Shown here: positions 27,364 to 36,000 of the stretch, piece after piece
Numbering within the stretch: the first letter of the stretch is position 1
Layout of the letters: each line of letters starts with the position of its first letter
Origin: Lachnospiraceae bacterium
GTDB taxonomy: Bacteria; Bacillota; Clostridia; Lachnospirales; Lachnospiraceae
Length of the DNA stretch: 64,000 nt
NCBI GenBank assembly: GCA_017453065.1
Contig: JAFTKW010000014.1
Coordinates: forward strand, 62,001 to 126,000
Direction of reading: 5' to 3'
Notes under the pieces: model-generated
What the model was told of the DNA's origin: nothing
The model's input: the letters and a program-made list of their open reading frames with translations, nothing else
Database searches by the model: none
Position numbers and translations under genes: made by a program

Positions 27364-28158
27364 TTACAGACGAGACTTGATATTCTGCTTTTTGAGTTCT
27401 TCAATCTCGTCAAACACTACATCATTGAGCACTTTGATGTATGTACCCTTCATACCTGAAGATCTAGATTCAATAACGCCAGCACTTTCGAATTTGCGAA
27501 GTGCATTTACGATTACAGAACGAGTGATACCTACTCTGTCAGCAATCTTGCTCGCTACCAAGATACCCTCCATACCATTGAGTTCTCCAAAGATATGAGT
27601 GATAGCCTCCATTTCAGAGAAGGAAAGAGTACTGATAGCAGATTTCACTACTGCAAGTTTTCTGCTCTCCTCTGCGCTCTCTTCGTTAACTGCGCGAAGC
27701 ATTTCAAGTCCCACAACAGTGGTTCCATATTCACTTAATATGATATCATCAATATCATATGGATCGTTGCATTTGTAAATGAACAGAGTACCAAGTCTTT
27801 CACCAGCAATCTCGATAGGTGTAATAATAGCCTGGAACTTCTTTACATTTGTGCTATCAAAACCAAGAGTAGCAAGATTTACATTCTCTTTGGTTGACAA
27901 AACGCCCAAAAGTCTTTCATTAAGCATAGAATCGATGAATCCGCCAACGTTCTCATTTACCAGCTCGTCAAGCAATTCCACCCCATCTGCCTTGCCTACG
28001 CCAAGCACTTTACCCTTTCTACTGATAACTAAGATATTTGAGTTAAGGATTTCCCTCATAACCTTACAAATATCATTGAACACAACCTTACTTGAATTGT
28101 TGTTGTGAAGCAAATTACCAATCTTTCTAGTTTTGTCTAATAATTGAACTCCGCTCAT
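27364..28158 (-). CDS. codY: Global nutrient-responsive regulator CodY
   Basis: DNA-binding regulator of 264 residues that senses branched-chain amino acids and GTP. The N-terminal GAF ligand domain (1-150) is followed by a winged helix-turn-helix whose recognition region is nearly invariant in Firmicutes (ASKIADRVGITRSVIVNALR, about 205-224). I choose the ATG giving MSGVQLL because GGAGG sits 8 nt upstream; another ATG five codons earlier lies inside that site. CodY represses the fla/che promoter in Bacillus, and codY stands directly before flgB here as there. The hslVU/xerC genes usually found between topA and codY are absent. Confidence 0.96.
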   Translation of the reverse strand: MSGVQLLDKTRKIGNLLHNNNSSKVVFNDICKVMREILNSNILVISRKGKVLGVGKADGVELLDELVNENVGGFIDSMLNERLLGVLSTKENVNLATLGFDSTNVKKFQAIITPIEIAGERLGTLFIYKCNDPYDIDDIILSEYGTTVVGLEMLRAVNEESAEESRKLAVVKSAISTLSFSEMEAITHIFGELNGMEGILVASKIADRVGITRSVIVNALRKFESAGVIESRSSGMKGTYIKVLNDVVFDEIEELKKQNIKSRL

Positions 28159-28226
28159 TGTACCTTCCTCCATTTATAAGCACGGAACCTCCCTTTTCCT
28201 CATCGAAAAAGGGATACGATAACTGT

Positions 28227-28255
28227 ATATTAGCACACATCTGAAAACTTTTCAA
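28227..28255 (-). promoter_or_regulatory. codY promoter
   Basis: On the minus strand: TTGAAA, a 17-nt spacer, TAATAT. The -35 region overlaps a degenerate CodY-like half site (TTTTCAGA). A much better CodY box lies 13 bp further upstream. Confidence 0.65.
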
Positions 28256-28267
28256 TGAAAGTGTCAA

Positions 28268-28282
28268 AATTTTCAAATAATT
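28268..28282. promoter_or_regulatory. CodY box upstream of codY
   Basis: AATTTTCAAATAATT matches the CodY consensus AATTTTCWGAAAATT at 13 of 15 positions. It lies between the topA stop and the codY promoter, centred about 55 bp before the expected transcription start. The position fits autoregulation, which is known for codY in some Firmicutes. Confidence 0.6.
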
Positions 28283-28286
28283 TTAT

Positions 28287-30365
28287 TTATTTGTCACTTT
28301 TTTTGTCACAGATGTAGTCACAGTCCTCCATACCACACACTAATTTATTACCTTTCTCAACCAATACAAATCCACACTTTGGACATTTGTCCGCAACCGG
28401 TTTCTGCCATACCATAAAGTCACATTCTGGGTTTCCAACACATCCAAAATATCTTCTACCCTTCTTGGTCTTCTTTACAACAACGTCTTTGCCACACTTT
28501 GGACAATCCACCCCGATTTTTTCCAAGTATGCCTTGGTGTTACGACAGTTTGGGAAACCTGGGCATGCCAAGAATTTGCCATGTGGGCCATATTTGATGA
28601 CCATGTTTTTACCACAGGACTCACAAATTTCCTCAGAAACTTCATCCTTAATTTCTACTTCAGGCAATTCTTTTTCCGCATTTTTCACGGCTTCATCCAA
28701 ATCTGGATAGAAGTTTGAAATAATACTCTTCCAATTCACGGTGCCTTCTTCAACGCCGTCTAAAAGAGCCTCCATATTGGCTGTAAAGTTTACATCCACG
28801 ATGACAGGAAAGGCTTTCAACATCATATCATTAACCGCCTCACCCAGCTCCGTTACGTAAATATTTTTATTTTCCTTAATGATGTATCTGCGTGCCAAAA
28901 TCGTTGTGATGGTTGGCGCATAGGTACTAGGGCGTCCGATACCTAGTTCTTCCAGAGCACGTACCAAAGACGCCTCTGTATAATGAGGTGCCGGCTGCGT
29001 AAAGTGCTGTTTTGGAGTAAGAGATACAAGTGAAAGTTCCGACTCTTTGCTCAATTCTGTATTGATAACATTGCCAGTCGTCTCTTCTTTGTCTTCCTCC
29101 TGCATATAAACGCTCATAAAGCCATCAAAAACAACCTTAGATGCAGAAACATGGAACACATGCTCTCCACCTTTAATTTCAACAGAAGTAGTTTCATACT
29201 TTGCATTGCTCATACGGCTTGCAAGGAAACGCTTCCAAATCAATTGATACAAGCGAAGCAAATCTCTAGGTAACTCATCCTTAATCTTTGCTGGGCTCAG
29301 TTCAAGCTGTGTAGGTCTGATTGCTTCGTGCGCATCCTGAATCTTCTTTGCATTTTTCTTTTCCGCCGCCTTTGTATCGCTATATACTTCGCCAAAGTTG
29401 GCTTCAATATATTCCTTTGCCATCTGCTCAGCTTCGTCAGATACACGAGTAGAATCCGTACGAAGATAAGTAATCAAACCAATGGTTCCTTCCCCTTTGA
29501 TATCTACACCTTCGTAAAGCTGCTGCGCAAGACGCATGGTCTTCTGTGTGGAAAAATTCAGAACTTTGCTGGCTTCCTGCTGCAACGTAGACGTAGTAAA
29601 AGGAAGTGGAGCCTTTTTAGTGCGCTCTCCCTTCTTTACATCCGTTACGCTATAACTGCATCCGTTTAGAGAAGCCAATATTTCATCTACTTCTTTTTGA
29701 GACTTAATCTCTTTCTTTCCTGCCGCATCACCATAGTATTTGGCAACCAAAGGCTTCTTTTCTCCTTTGACAGAAAGGGCTGCCTCCAAAGACCAATACT
29801 CTTCAGGAATAAATGCATCAATCTCCGCTTCTCTGTCACAGATGATTCGGAGAGCAACAGACTGTACGCGTCCAGCACTAAGGCCTCTCTTAACCTTTGC
29901 CCAGAGCACTGGAGAGATACGATATCCCACCATACGATCCAGACACCTACGTGCCTGCTGTGCATCTACCAAATCCATATCAATCTCTCTGGCATTTTTT
30001 AGAGATTCCTTTACCGCATTCTTTGTAATTTCATTGAATGTGATACGATATACTTTTTTGTCTTCTAATTTCAGTGCTGCCATCAAATGCCAAGAAATCG
30101 CTTCTCCCTCACGATCAGGGTCAGTCGCCAGATATATCTTTTCTGCCTTCTTAACTTCCTTTCTCAGTGCGGAAAGCACATCGCCTTTTCCTCTGATGGT
30201 TATATATTTTGGTTCATAATCATGTTCTATGTCCACGCCCAGTGAACTTTTGGGCAAATCTCTTACGTGTCCATTGCTGGCGAGAACCTCATAATTGGAA
30301 CCAAGAAATTTCTTGATTGTCTTCACCTTAGCTGGTGATTCCACGATAACTAAATACTTAGCCAT
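28287..30365 (-). CDS. topA: DNA topoisomerase I
   Basis: Type IA topoisomerase that relaxes negative supercoils, 692 residues. The TOPRIM domain starts YLVIVESPAKVKTIKKFLG and includes DPDREGEAISWHL. The catalytic tyrosine is in YLRTDSTRVS at about residue 299. Three C-terminal zinc-ribbon-like repeats follow (CESCGKNMV..., CPKCGKDVV..., CPKCGFVLV..., about 580-690), each with four cysteines. It precedes codY as in Bacillus. Confidence 0.97.
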   Translation of the reverse strand: MAKYLVIVESPAKVKTIKKFLGSNYEVLASNGHVRDLPKSSLGVDIEHDYEPKYITIRGKGDVLSALRKEVKKAEKIYLATDPDREGEAISWHLMAALKLEDKKVYRITFNEITKNAVKESLKNAREIDMDLVDAQQARRCLDRMVGYRISPVLWAKVKRGLSAGRVQSVALRIICDREAEIDAFIPEEYWSLEAALSVKGEKKPLVAKYYGDAAGKKEIKSQKEVDEILASLNGCSYSVTDVKKGERTKKAPLPFTTSTLQQEASKVLNFSTQKTMRLAQQLYEGVDIKGEGTIGLITYLRTDSTRVSDEAEQMAKEYIEANFGEVYSDTKAAEKKNAKKIQDAHEAIRPTQLELSPAKIKDELPRDLLRLYQLIWKRFLASRMSNAKYETTSVEIKGGEHVFHVSASKVVFDGFMSVYMQEEDKEETTGNVINTELSKESELSLVSLTPKQHFTQPAPHYTEASLVRALEELGIGRPSTYAPTITTILARRYIIKENKNIYVTELGEAVNDMMLKAFPVIVDVNFTANMEALLDGVEEGTVNWKSIISNFYPDLDEAVKNAEKELPEVEIKDEVSEEICESCGKNMVIKYGPHGKFLACPGFPNCRNTKAYLEKIGVDCPKCGKDVVVKKTKKGRRYFGCVGNPECDFMVWQKPVADKCPKCGFVLVEKGNKLVCGMEDCDYICDKKSDK

Positions 30366-30449
30366 TCTTTCGACCCCATTTTTCTAATTTATTCTTCCCT
30401 CTATTATGTCCAAAGCCATAATATTTATCTAAAGAAACAATCGTGAACC

Positions 30450-30478
30450 ACCTTACACCAAAAAACTTTGCTCGTCAA
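30450..30478 (-). promoter_or_regulatory. Possible topA promoter
   Basis: TTGACG, a 17-nt spacer, TAAGGT on the minus strand, about 80 nt before the topA ATG. The -10 is poor. The 159-nt gap between the protease gene and topA shows no other feature and no clear terminator. Confidence 0.35.
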
Positions 30479-30524
30479 GAAATTTTAAATCCTTCTGCAA
30501 AAATTTGTGCAATTTTACCGAAAC

Positions 30525-32057
30525 CTAGTGATAATAGGCCGCTGTTTGAAAAGTTTCTTCGTAAAAATCCAAGATGTCATCCAGCGTAACTGCCCAAAAG
30601 CTTATATATTTACCCGCTCTGGAAACGCGCATGGTAACCATACCAATCAATCTTCCATGCCCATCAAACACAGCAGACCCTGAGGAACCCGCGAACACAC
30701 TCATATCCATGCGAGTCATAAAGGTTAGTCTTCTATAAGCCGCTTCTGGGGTATCTTCCTTTTTCAGCATCTTCCCATCTCGATCACGCCACACTTTACC
30801 CTGTTCGTTGATGGTTCTGATGCAAATAGATATGTTTTCATCATTGTCCAGGGCATCCCAGTAGCCTTTGTTGATATGTACAGATCGAAGTGTTTCAAAT
30901 ACTTCTGGGTCAATATCGCTGATTGGAACCTTCAAAAAAGCAATGTCATGATTGTAGTTCTTCGCAACCACTTCCCCTGTATACCCCGAACCATCATGGA
31001 AGTATACATCCAATTTCTTGTCAGAATGTGTCACATGCTGGTTGGTACAAATTATGACATCTTCTTCTGTAATCATAATGATAAAGCCACTGCCATAAGA
31101 TTTGCCAGGTCTACTCAATCTGACCACTGCCACTTCCAGTGTCTCTTGAATAAAATCCACATCATCCTGCTCATAGAAGCCTGCGTCATAAAGATTAAAT
31201 GCTCCTACAATATTGTAGTTATATTTGTCTATCTGATGAGAACTGATTTTGTCTTGCAAATCCACCTGTTCTAAGACATGTACTACAGCTGTACTTTCGC
31301 CTTCAAATCCAAAACTGTCTACCGCCAAATATGTGATTGTATAGTCTCCAGGAACTTGATTGTCCATCTGCGAAACATCTACTGAAAGACTTTCACTTAC
31401 ATCTCCATCTAGTTCATCCGCTGCCACAATCCCGGCCAAGAAATCCGTATCGCATCCAATCGCCAGGTAATGCTCGCGCATTCCCGTTACTACCGGAGGA
31501 GTATCTACCATAACTAATACTGTCTCAACCGCATAGTTACCTGAAGGGTCTGTGGCTCTGACTGAAACCTGATACAGTCCATTGGTATCAAATGCCACTT
31601 GGTCGTTCTGCTCAGAAACGCTCTGAGCGGCTTCCATTTGAAGCGTAGCCTCTCCGCTTAAATCTGAAAAACTTTCAAAAAAATAGTCTATATCGTAAGG
31701 TATTCCCTGTTGCAGATAATAATCCTTCTGCTGTAAATTTAACACCGGCGGAGTAGTATCCTGAATAACCACTGTATACGTAAATTCTTGCCACCCATGC
31801 TTTAAGAGAACTTCATATTCACCCACTTCATCTTTTGTTACTTTAGAAAAATCAATCTTGCTTTTTTCCACTGACCACTCCATACCAGATACATAATCAT
31901 ATGGATTTTGAGTCAAACTATCCCCCAATTCTATTACAAACTCCGTCGTCACTTGTTCCACCTTGTAACAGAAATAGAAAGTCGTTCCCACCCCTGCCAA
32001 CAACAACACAAATGCAACTATAGCAATTGCAATTTTCTTCCCTTTTGAAAGTTTCAT
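30525..32057 (-). CDS. Membrane-anchored trypsin-like serine protease with Ig-like region
   Basis: 510 residues from the chosen ATG (MKLSKGKK), which has GAGGTGG upstream. One N-terminal membrane helix (about 8-30) acts as signal anchor, so the rest is outside the cell. Residues about 40-240 look like two cadherin/HYR (DUF5011-type) beta domains (QDTTPPVLNLQQKDYYLQQG; DPSGNYAVETVLVMVDTPPV; PGDYTITYLAVDSFG). The C-terminal domain is a trypsin/DegS-like protease with an intact triad: His in CTNQHVTHS (about 339), Asp in NHDIAFLKV (about 368) and Ser in AGSSGSAVFDG (about 457). No PDZ domain is present. The substrate is unknown; a surface or envelope-stress role is inference. Confidence 0.82.
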   Translation of the reverse strand: MKLSKGKKIAIAIVAFVLLLAGVGTTFYFCYKVEQVTTEFVIELGDSLTQNPYDYVSGMEWSVEKSKIDFSKVTKDEVGEYEVLLKHGWQEFTYTVVIQDTTPPVLNLQQKDYYLQQGIPYDIDYFFESFSDLSGEATLQMEAAQSVSEQNDQVAFDTNGLYQVSVRATDPSGNYAVETVLVMVDTPPVVTGMREHYLAIGCDTDFLAGIVAADELDGDVSESLSVDVSQMDNQVPGDYTITYLAVDSFGFEGESTAVVHVLEQVDLQDKISSHQIDKYNYNIVGAFNLYDAGFYEQDDVDFIQETLEVAVVRLSRPGKSYGSGFIIMITEEDVIICTNQHVTHSDKKLDVYFHDGSGYTGEVVAKNYNHDIAFLKVPISDIDPEVFETLRSVHINKGYWDALDNDENISICIRTINEQGKVWRDRDGKMLKKEDTPEAAYRRLTFMTRMDMSVFAGSSGSAVFDGHGRLIGMVTMRVSRAGKYISFWAVTLDDILDFYEETFQTAAYYH

Positions 32058-32093
32058 GTCCCACCTCATCTGTGATCTTTTCTCAGTAAAGAA

Positions 32094-32118
32094 ACAGGGG
32101 CAACAAGATTGCCCCTGT
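32094..32118 (-). terminator. Hairpin after the small unknown gene
   Basis: Perfect 10-bp stem (ACAGGGGCAA/TTGCCCCTGT) with a 5-nt loop. On the minus strand it runs into TTTCTTT, a weak U-tract. It lies 26 nt after the 32145-32594 gene and 37 nt before the protease start, so it could terminate the first or attenuate the second. Confidence 0.7.
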
Positions 32119-32144
32119 GATGGTATCTCTATATGTCCTTTGAC

Positions 32145-32594
32145 TTATAAAATAAAATGGTCCTTAAGCAAAGCGCCTCGCTTGTACTCCAGTGCAATTG
32201 CATCCAGTCCATCTGGCTCTTTCACACTGAATCTACTTCGAACGAATTTCTCCATTACAGACAAAATACTCTTCAAAGTATCCTCTGATGTCTGTCCCTC
32301 AGAAATCTGGAAGGTCATTTCCCATCTTCCCAAGATTTCATTGTGCATTCTTCCATTCTCATCCTGTTCAATTACAACAGAAATCTTCTTGCCTCGAAGA
32401 TCAATACCCTTTGGACATTCCTTAAGCCATGAATATCCATGGACGATTCGCATCACTCCATAAAAAAGCCCCGACAATGCTTCTGTTAATTTCAAGTTGT
32501 CTTCCTGATTGTCATATTGGGTTGATACTGTATCCATAAACCACTGATACTCTTGCTCACTGTCAATTCTAGCAGGCATACCTCTGTCCATCAT
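32145..32594 (-). CDS. Conserved hypothetical protein (possibly DUF6145)
   Basis: 149 residues, soluble, mixed helix and strand, no signal peptide or motif I can assign. A conserved-looking core is FYGVMRIVHGYSWLKECP followed by GKKISVVIEQDENG. I believe this resembles a small family restricted to Lachnospiraceae, but the family name is from memory and uncertain. It has its own strong promoter and terminator, so it is a real monocistronic gene. AAAAGGAG lies 11 nt before the first of two ATGs. Confidence 0.7.
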   Translation of the reverse strand: MMDRGMPARIDSEQEYQWFMDTVSTQYDNQEDNLKLTEALSGLFYGVMRIVHGYSWLKECPKGIDLRGKKISVVIEQDENGRMHNEILGRWEMTFQISEGQTSEDTLKSILSVMEKFVRSRFSVKEPDGLDAIALEYKRGALLKDHFIL

Positions 32595-32661
32595 ATTGCT
32601 ATATGCTCCTTTTCATCTCTATAAATGTTATTTGTAAATTCCCTCATATCCCTTGCTATTT

Positions 32662-32690
32662 ATTATACAATTCAATAAATAGTAAATCAA
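32662..32690 (-). promoter_or_regulatory. Promoter of the 32145-32594 gene
   Basis: Minus strand: TTGATT, a 17-nt spacer, perfect TATAAT, about 65 nt before the start codon. Confidence 0.75.
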
Positions 32691-32727
32691 TACCCATTTT
32701 ATTGTATAATCTATGATTTATAAGCAA

Positions 32728-32770
32728 TAAAAAATACCGTCTGGACTGACTTACTCAGACCATCGGCATT
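32728..32770 (-). terminator. Terminator after tRNA-Glu
   Basis: On the minus strand an imperfect stem (ATGCCG/CGGTAT outer, TCTG/CAGA inner) runs into TTTTTTATT, about 30 nt after the tRNA 3' end. Confidence 0.7.
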
Positions 32771-32798
32771 TCTAATAAAGATATAATGTTAAAGGAAA

Positions 32799-32870
32799 CA
32801 GCTCGTAGGGGAATCGAACCCCTGTTTCCGCCGTGAGAGGGCGGCGTCTTAACCGCTTGACCAACGAGCC
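32799..32870 (-). tRNA. tRNA-Glu (anticodon CTC)
   Basis: A full cloverleaf can be drawn on the minus strand. The acceptor arm starts GGCTCGT and pairs with ACGAGCT (one G-U). The anticodon stem CCGCC/GGCGG holds the loop CTCTCAC, so the anticodon is CTC, reading GAG (Glu). The T arm has GGGG-TTCGATT-CCCC. CCA is not encoded. It stands alone, with its own promoter and terminator. Confidence 0.95.
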
Positions 32871-32914
32871 ATAACAAACGTCACTTAGTATCGCTGTTTC
32901 CGTGACACTTGCTT

Positions 32915-32943
32915 ATAATAATACAAACTGCCAAAGAATGCAA
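32915..32943 (-). promoter_or_regulatory. Promoter of tRNA-Glu
   Basis: Minus strand: TTGCAT, a 17-nt spacer, TATTAT, about 45 nt before the tRNA 5' end. The -35 overlaps the edge of the polC terminator hairpin. Confidence 0.7.
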
Positions 32944-32984
32944 GCACTTTTTTTCAAATTGTTTTAATTTTCAAAAAAGTGCTT
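32942..32984 (-). terminator. Inverted repeat / likely terminator of polC
   Basis: Perfect 12-bp arms (AAGCACTTTTTT/AAAAAAGTGCTT) with an AT-rich centre that can pair further. It begins 24 nt after the polC stop. No clear U-tract follows on the minus strand, so efficiency is uncertain. Confidence 0.55.
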
Positions 32985-33007
32985 TAATTCTTAGGTTTAC
33001 TGACCAC

Positions 33008-36000
33008 TTACATCAAATCAAACAAACTGATTTGGTTGGACTCTGGCAAATCACCTAAAAGGCCCAATTGATCCATCAGTTCAATGACCGTCTTTGAAAC
33101 CTTGGTCCTCTCTCGAAACTCATCCTTCGAAAGGAAAGGGCCCTGCTTTGCCGCTTCGACAATCGCATCTGCTGCTTTTTCACCAAGGCCATCGATGCTG
33201 TTTAAAGAAGGCATCAGTTTGCCGTCTATAATCTGGAAGTTTCGTGAATGTGCTCTGAAGATATCAATCGGCATGAACTCAAAACCTCTTGCATACATCT
33301 CCTGCACTACCCTCATATCGCCATAAGCCAATTCTTCTTTATTGGATAGTGGAACTGCAGACGCCTCTTTATTAGAAGCTGCTTCCATACGACGTTTGTA
33401 CTCCTTCATAATACTTTCCAAGTGGGCTTTACCTTGACACATCTGCTCATAAGAAAAAGCTTTGGCGCGAGTACTGAAGAAGGCTCCATAATAGGCCAGC
33501 GGATAATGAATCTTGCAGTAAGCAATTCGCCACGCCATCATTACATAAGCCGCCGCATGCGCCTTAGGGAACATGTACTTAATTTTTCTGCAGGACCCTA
33601 TGTACCACTCTGGCACATCATGGGCCGTCATCTCCGCAACCCAGTCATCTTTTAATCCTTTACCCTTACGAACACTTTCCATGATCGTAAACGAAAGGCT
33701 AGGCTCTACTCCCATCTGAATCAGATAGGTCATAATATCGTCACGAGTACAGATTGCAGTTGAGATCGTAGCTGTTCCGCTCATAATTAAGTCCTTGGCA
33801 TTGCCAAGCCACACGTCTGTACCATGTGACAAACCAGAGATTCGTACCAAGTCCGAAAAAGCTTGGGGCTTGGCGTCGATAACCATCTGCATCGCAAAAT
33901 CCGTACCAAACTCTGGAATACCTAAACATCCCAGTTTGGTTCCTCCAATCTGTTCTGGTGTAATACCTAGTGCTTCCGTATTTTGGAACAGGCTCATAAC
34001 ATCCTGTCCATCCAGAGGAATGGTCAGTGGATCTCTGCCTGTCATATCCTGCAGCATACGAATCATGGTAGGATCATCGTGTCCCAGTATATCTAGTTTT
34101 AGCAGGTTGTGGTCGATGGAATGGTAATCGTAATGTGTGGTAATAGTATCTGTGGTCATATCATTGGCCGGACGCTGCACAGGAGTGAAGGAATTGATGT
34201 CTTCTCCCACTGGAAGCACTACGATACCGCCCGGATGCTGTCCCGTACTTCTACGCACGCCAGTACATCCTGCCGTGATACGGTTGATTTCACTGGCACG
34301 TTTACTCTTTCCTCGCTCTTCGTAATAATTCTTTACATATCCATAGGCTGTCTTGTCTGCCAAAGTAGCTATCGTTCCTGCTCGGTACGTCTGTCCTGCG
34401 CCAAAGATAACCTCTGTATATTTGTGCGCTTTGGACTGATATTCACCAGAGAAATTTAAGTCGATATCCGGCTCTTTGTCTCCCTTAAATCCAAGGAAGG
34501 TTTCAAACGGAATATCGAAGCCATCTTTCTTCAGAGGCTTGCCACAATTTGGACAGATTTTGTCTGGCATATCTACACCAGCCTTACCTGCATACGCTTT
34601 CACATCATCAGAATAAAAATCATTGTAAAAACACTCTGTGCAGTAATAGTGCGGACTAAGTGGATTTACTTCTGTAATACCAGACATGGTAGCCACAAAG
34701 GAAGAACCAACTGATCCTCTGGAACCAACCAAGTATCCATCTTCCACAGACTTCCATACCAATTTCTGTGCAATAATATACATTACGGCAAAACCGTTGG
34801 TAATGATGGAGTTCAACTCTCTGTCCAATCTGTCCTGTACAATCTTTGGCAAATCCGGTCCATACATTTCATGGGCCTTCGCATAACAGATATCGGTAAG
34901 CAATTTGTCACTATCCGGGATAACAGGCGGACATTTGTCTGGTCGCACTGGTGATATAGACTCTATCATATCTGCAATCAGGTTGGTATTGGTCACTACC
35001 ACTTCCATGGCCTTGTCACTTCCCAAGTACTCAAACTCCGCTAGCATCTCTTCTGTAGTGCGAAGATAAAGTGGTGCTTGATTGTCTGCATCCGCAAAGC
35101 CTTTGCCCGCCATGATAATTCGTCTGTATACTTCATCTTCTGGGTCAAGGAAATGAACATCACAGGTAGCCACAACTGGCTTGTGAAATTCCTCACCCAG
35201 CTTCACAATACGTTTGTTGATATTTTGAATATCTTCTATAGAGTTTACGTTTCGAACCTTCTCCGATTCGATCATAAACATATTGTTGCCCGTCGGCTGT
35301 ATTTCTAGGTAGTCATAAAAATTCACCAATCTGGCAATCTCGGATTCGGACTTTTCTTCCAGCAGTGCCTGATAGAGTTCGCCCGCTTCACATGCACTAC
35401 CAATAATCAATCCTTCACGATACTGTTCAATCAGGCTCTTTGGAATACGTGGAACACGGCTAAAATAAGTTAAATGAGACTGAGATACCAAGCGATACAG
35501 ATTGATTCGACCCATATCATTCTTTGCAAGCAAAATACAATGATACGCATGTTTCTTTCGAATTGCTTCTATATTAGTAGCACTTCTCTCATTGATCTGG
35601 GTGGTGGTTTCTATGCCTTCCTGTGCAAGCATTTCCAGGAAGCGAAGAAAAATGAGCGCAGTGCACTCTGCATCATCCACCGCCCTGTGATGATTTTCCA
35701 GTGAAATGCCCAAAGTCTTTGCTATCGCATCCAAAGTGTGCTTGTTCTGATCCAAAAGCATTTGAGATACACCTACCGTATCAATAGATGTAAAGTCTAC
35801 AGGGATATCCAGTCTCTTGGCATTTTCGTTTAGGAAACTCATATCGAATCCTGCATTGTGCGCCACCAGTACGCATCCCTGACAGAATTCGATAAATTCT
35901 GGGAATATCTCAGCAACCTGTGGCGCATCCAGCACCATGTCATCTGTGATCCCAGTCAGTTTTTCAATTTCGTAAGGAATAGGTACACAAGGATTGATAA

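Noticed and set aside
32966-32980. AATTTTCAAAAAAGT, a 13/15 match to the CodY box, after polC
   Set aside because: It forms part of the AT-rich polC terminator hairpin and sits above a tRNA promoter, not an expected CodY target; chance is more likely.
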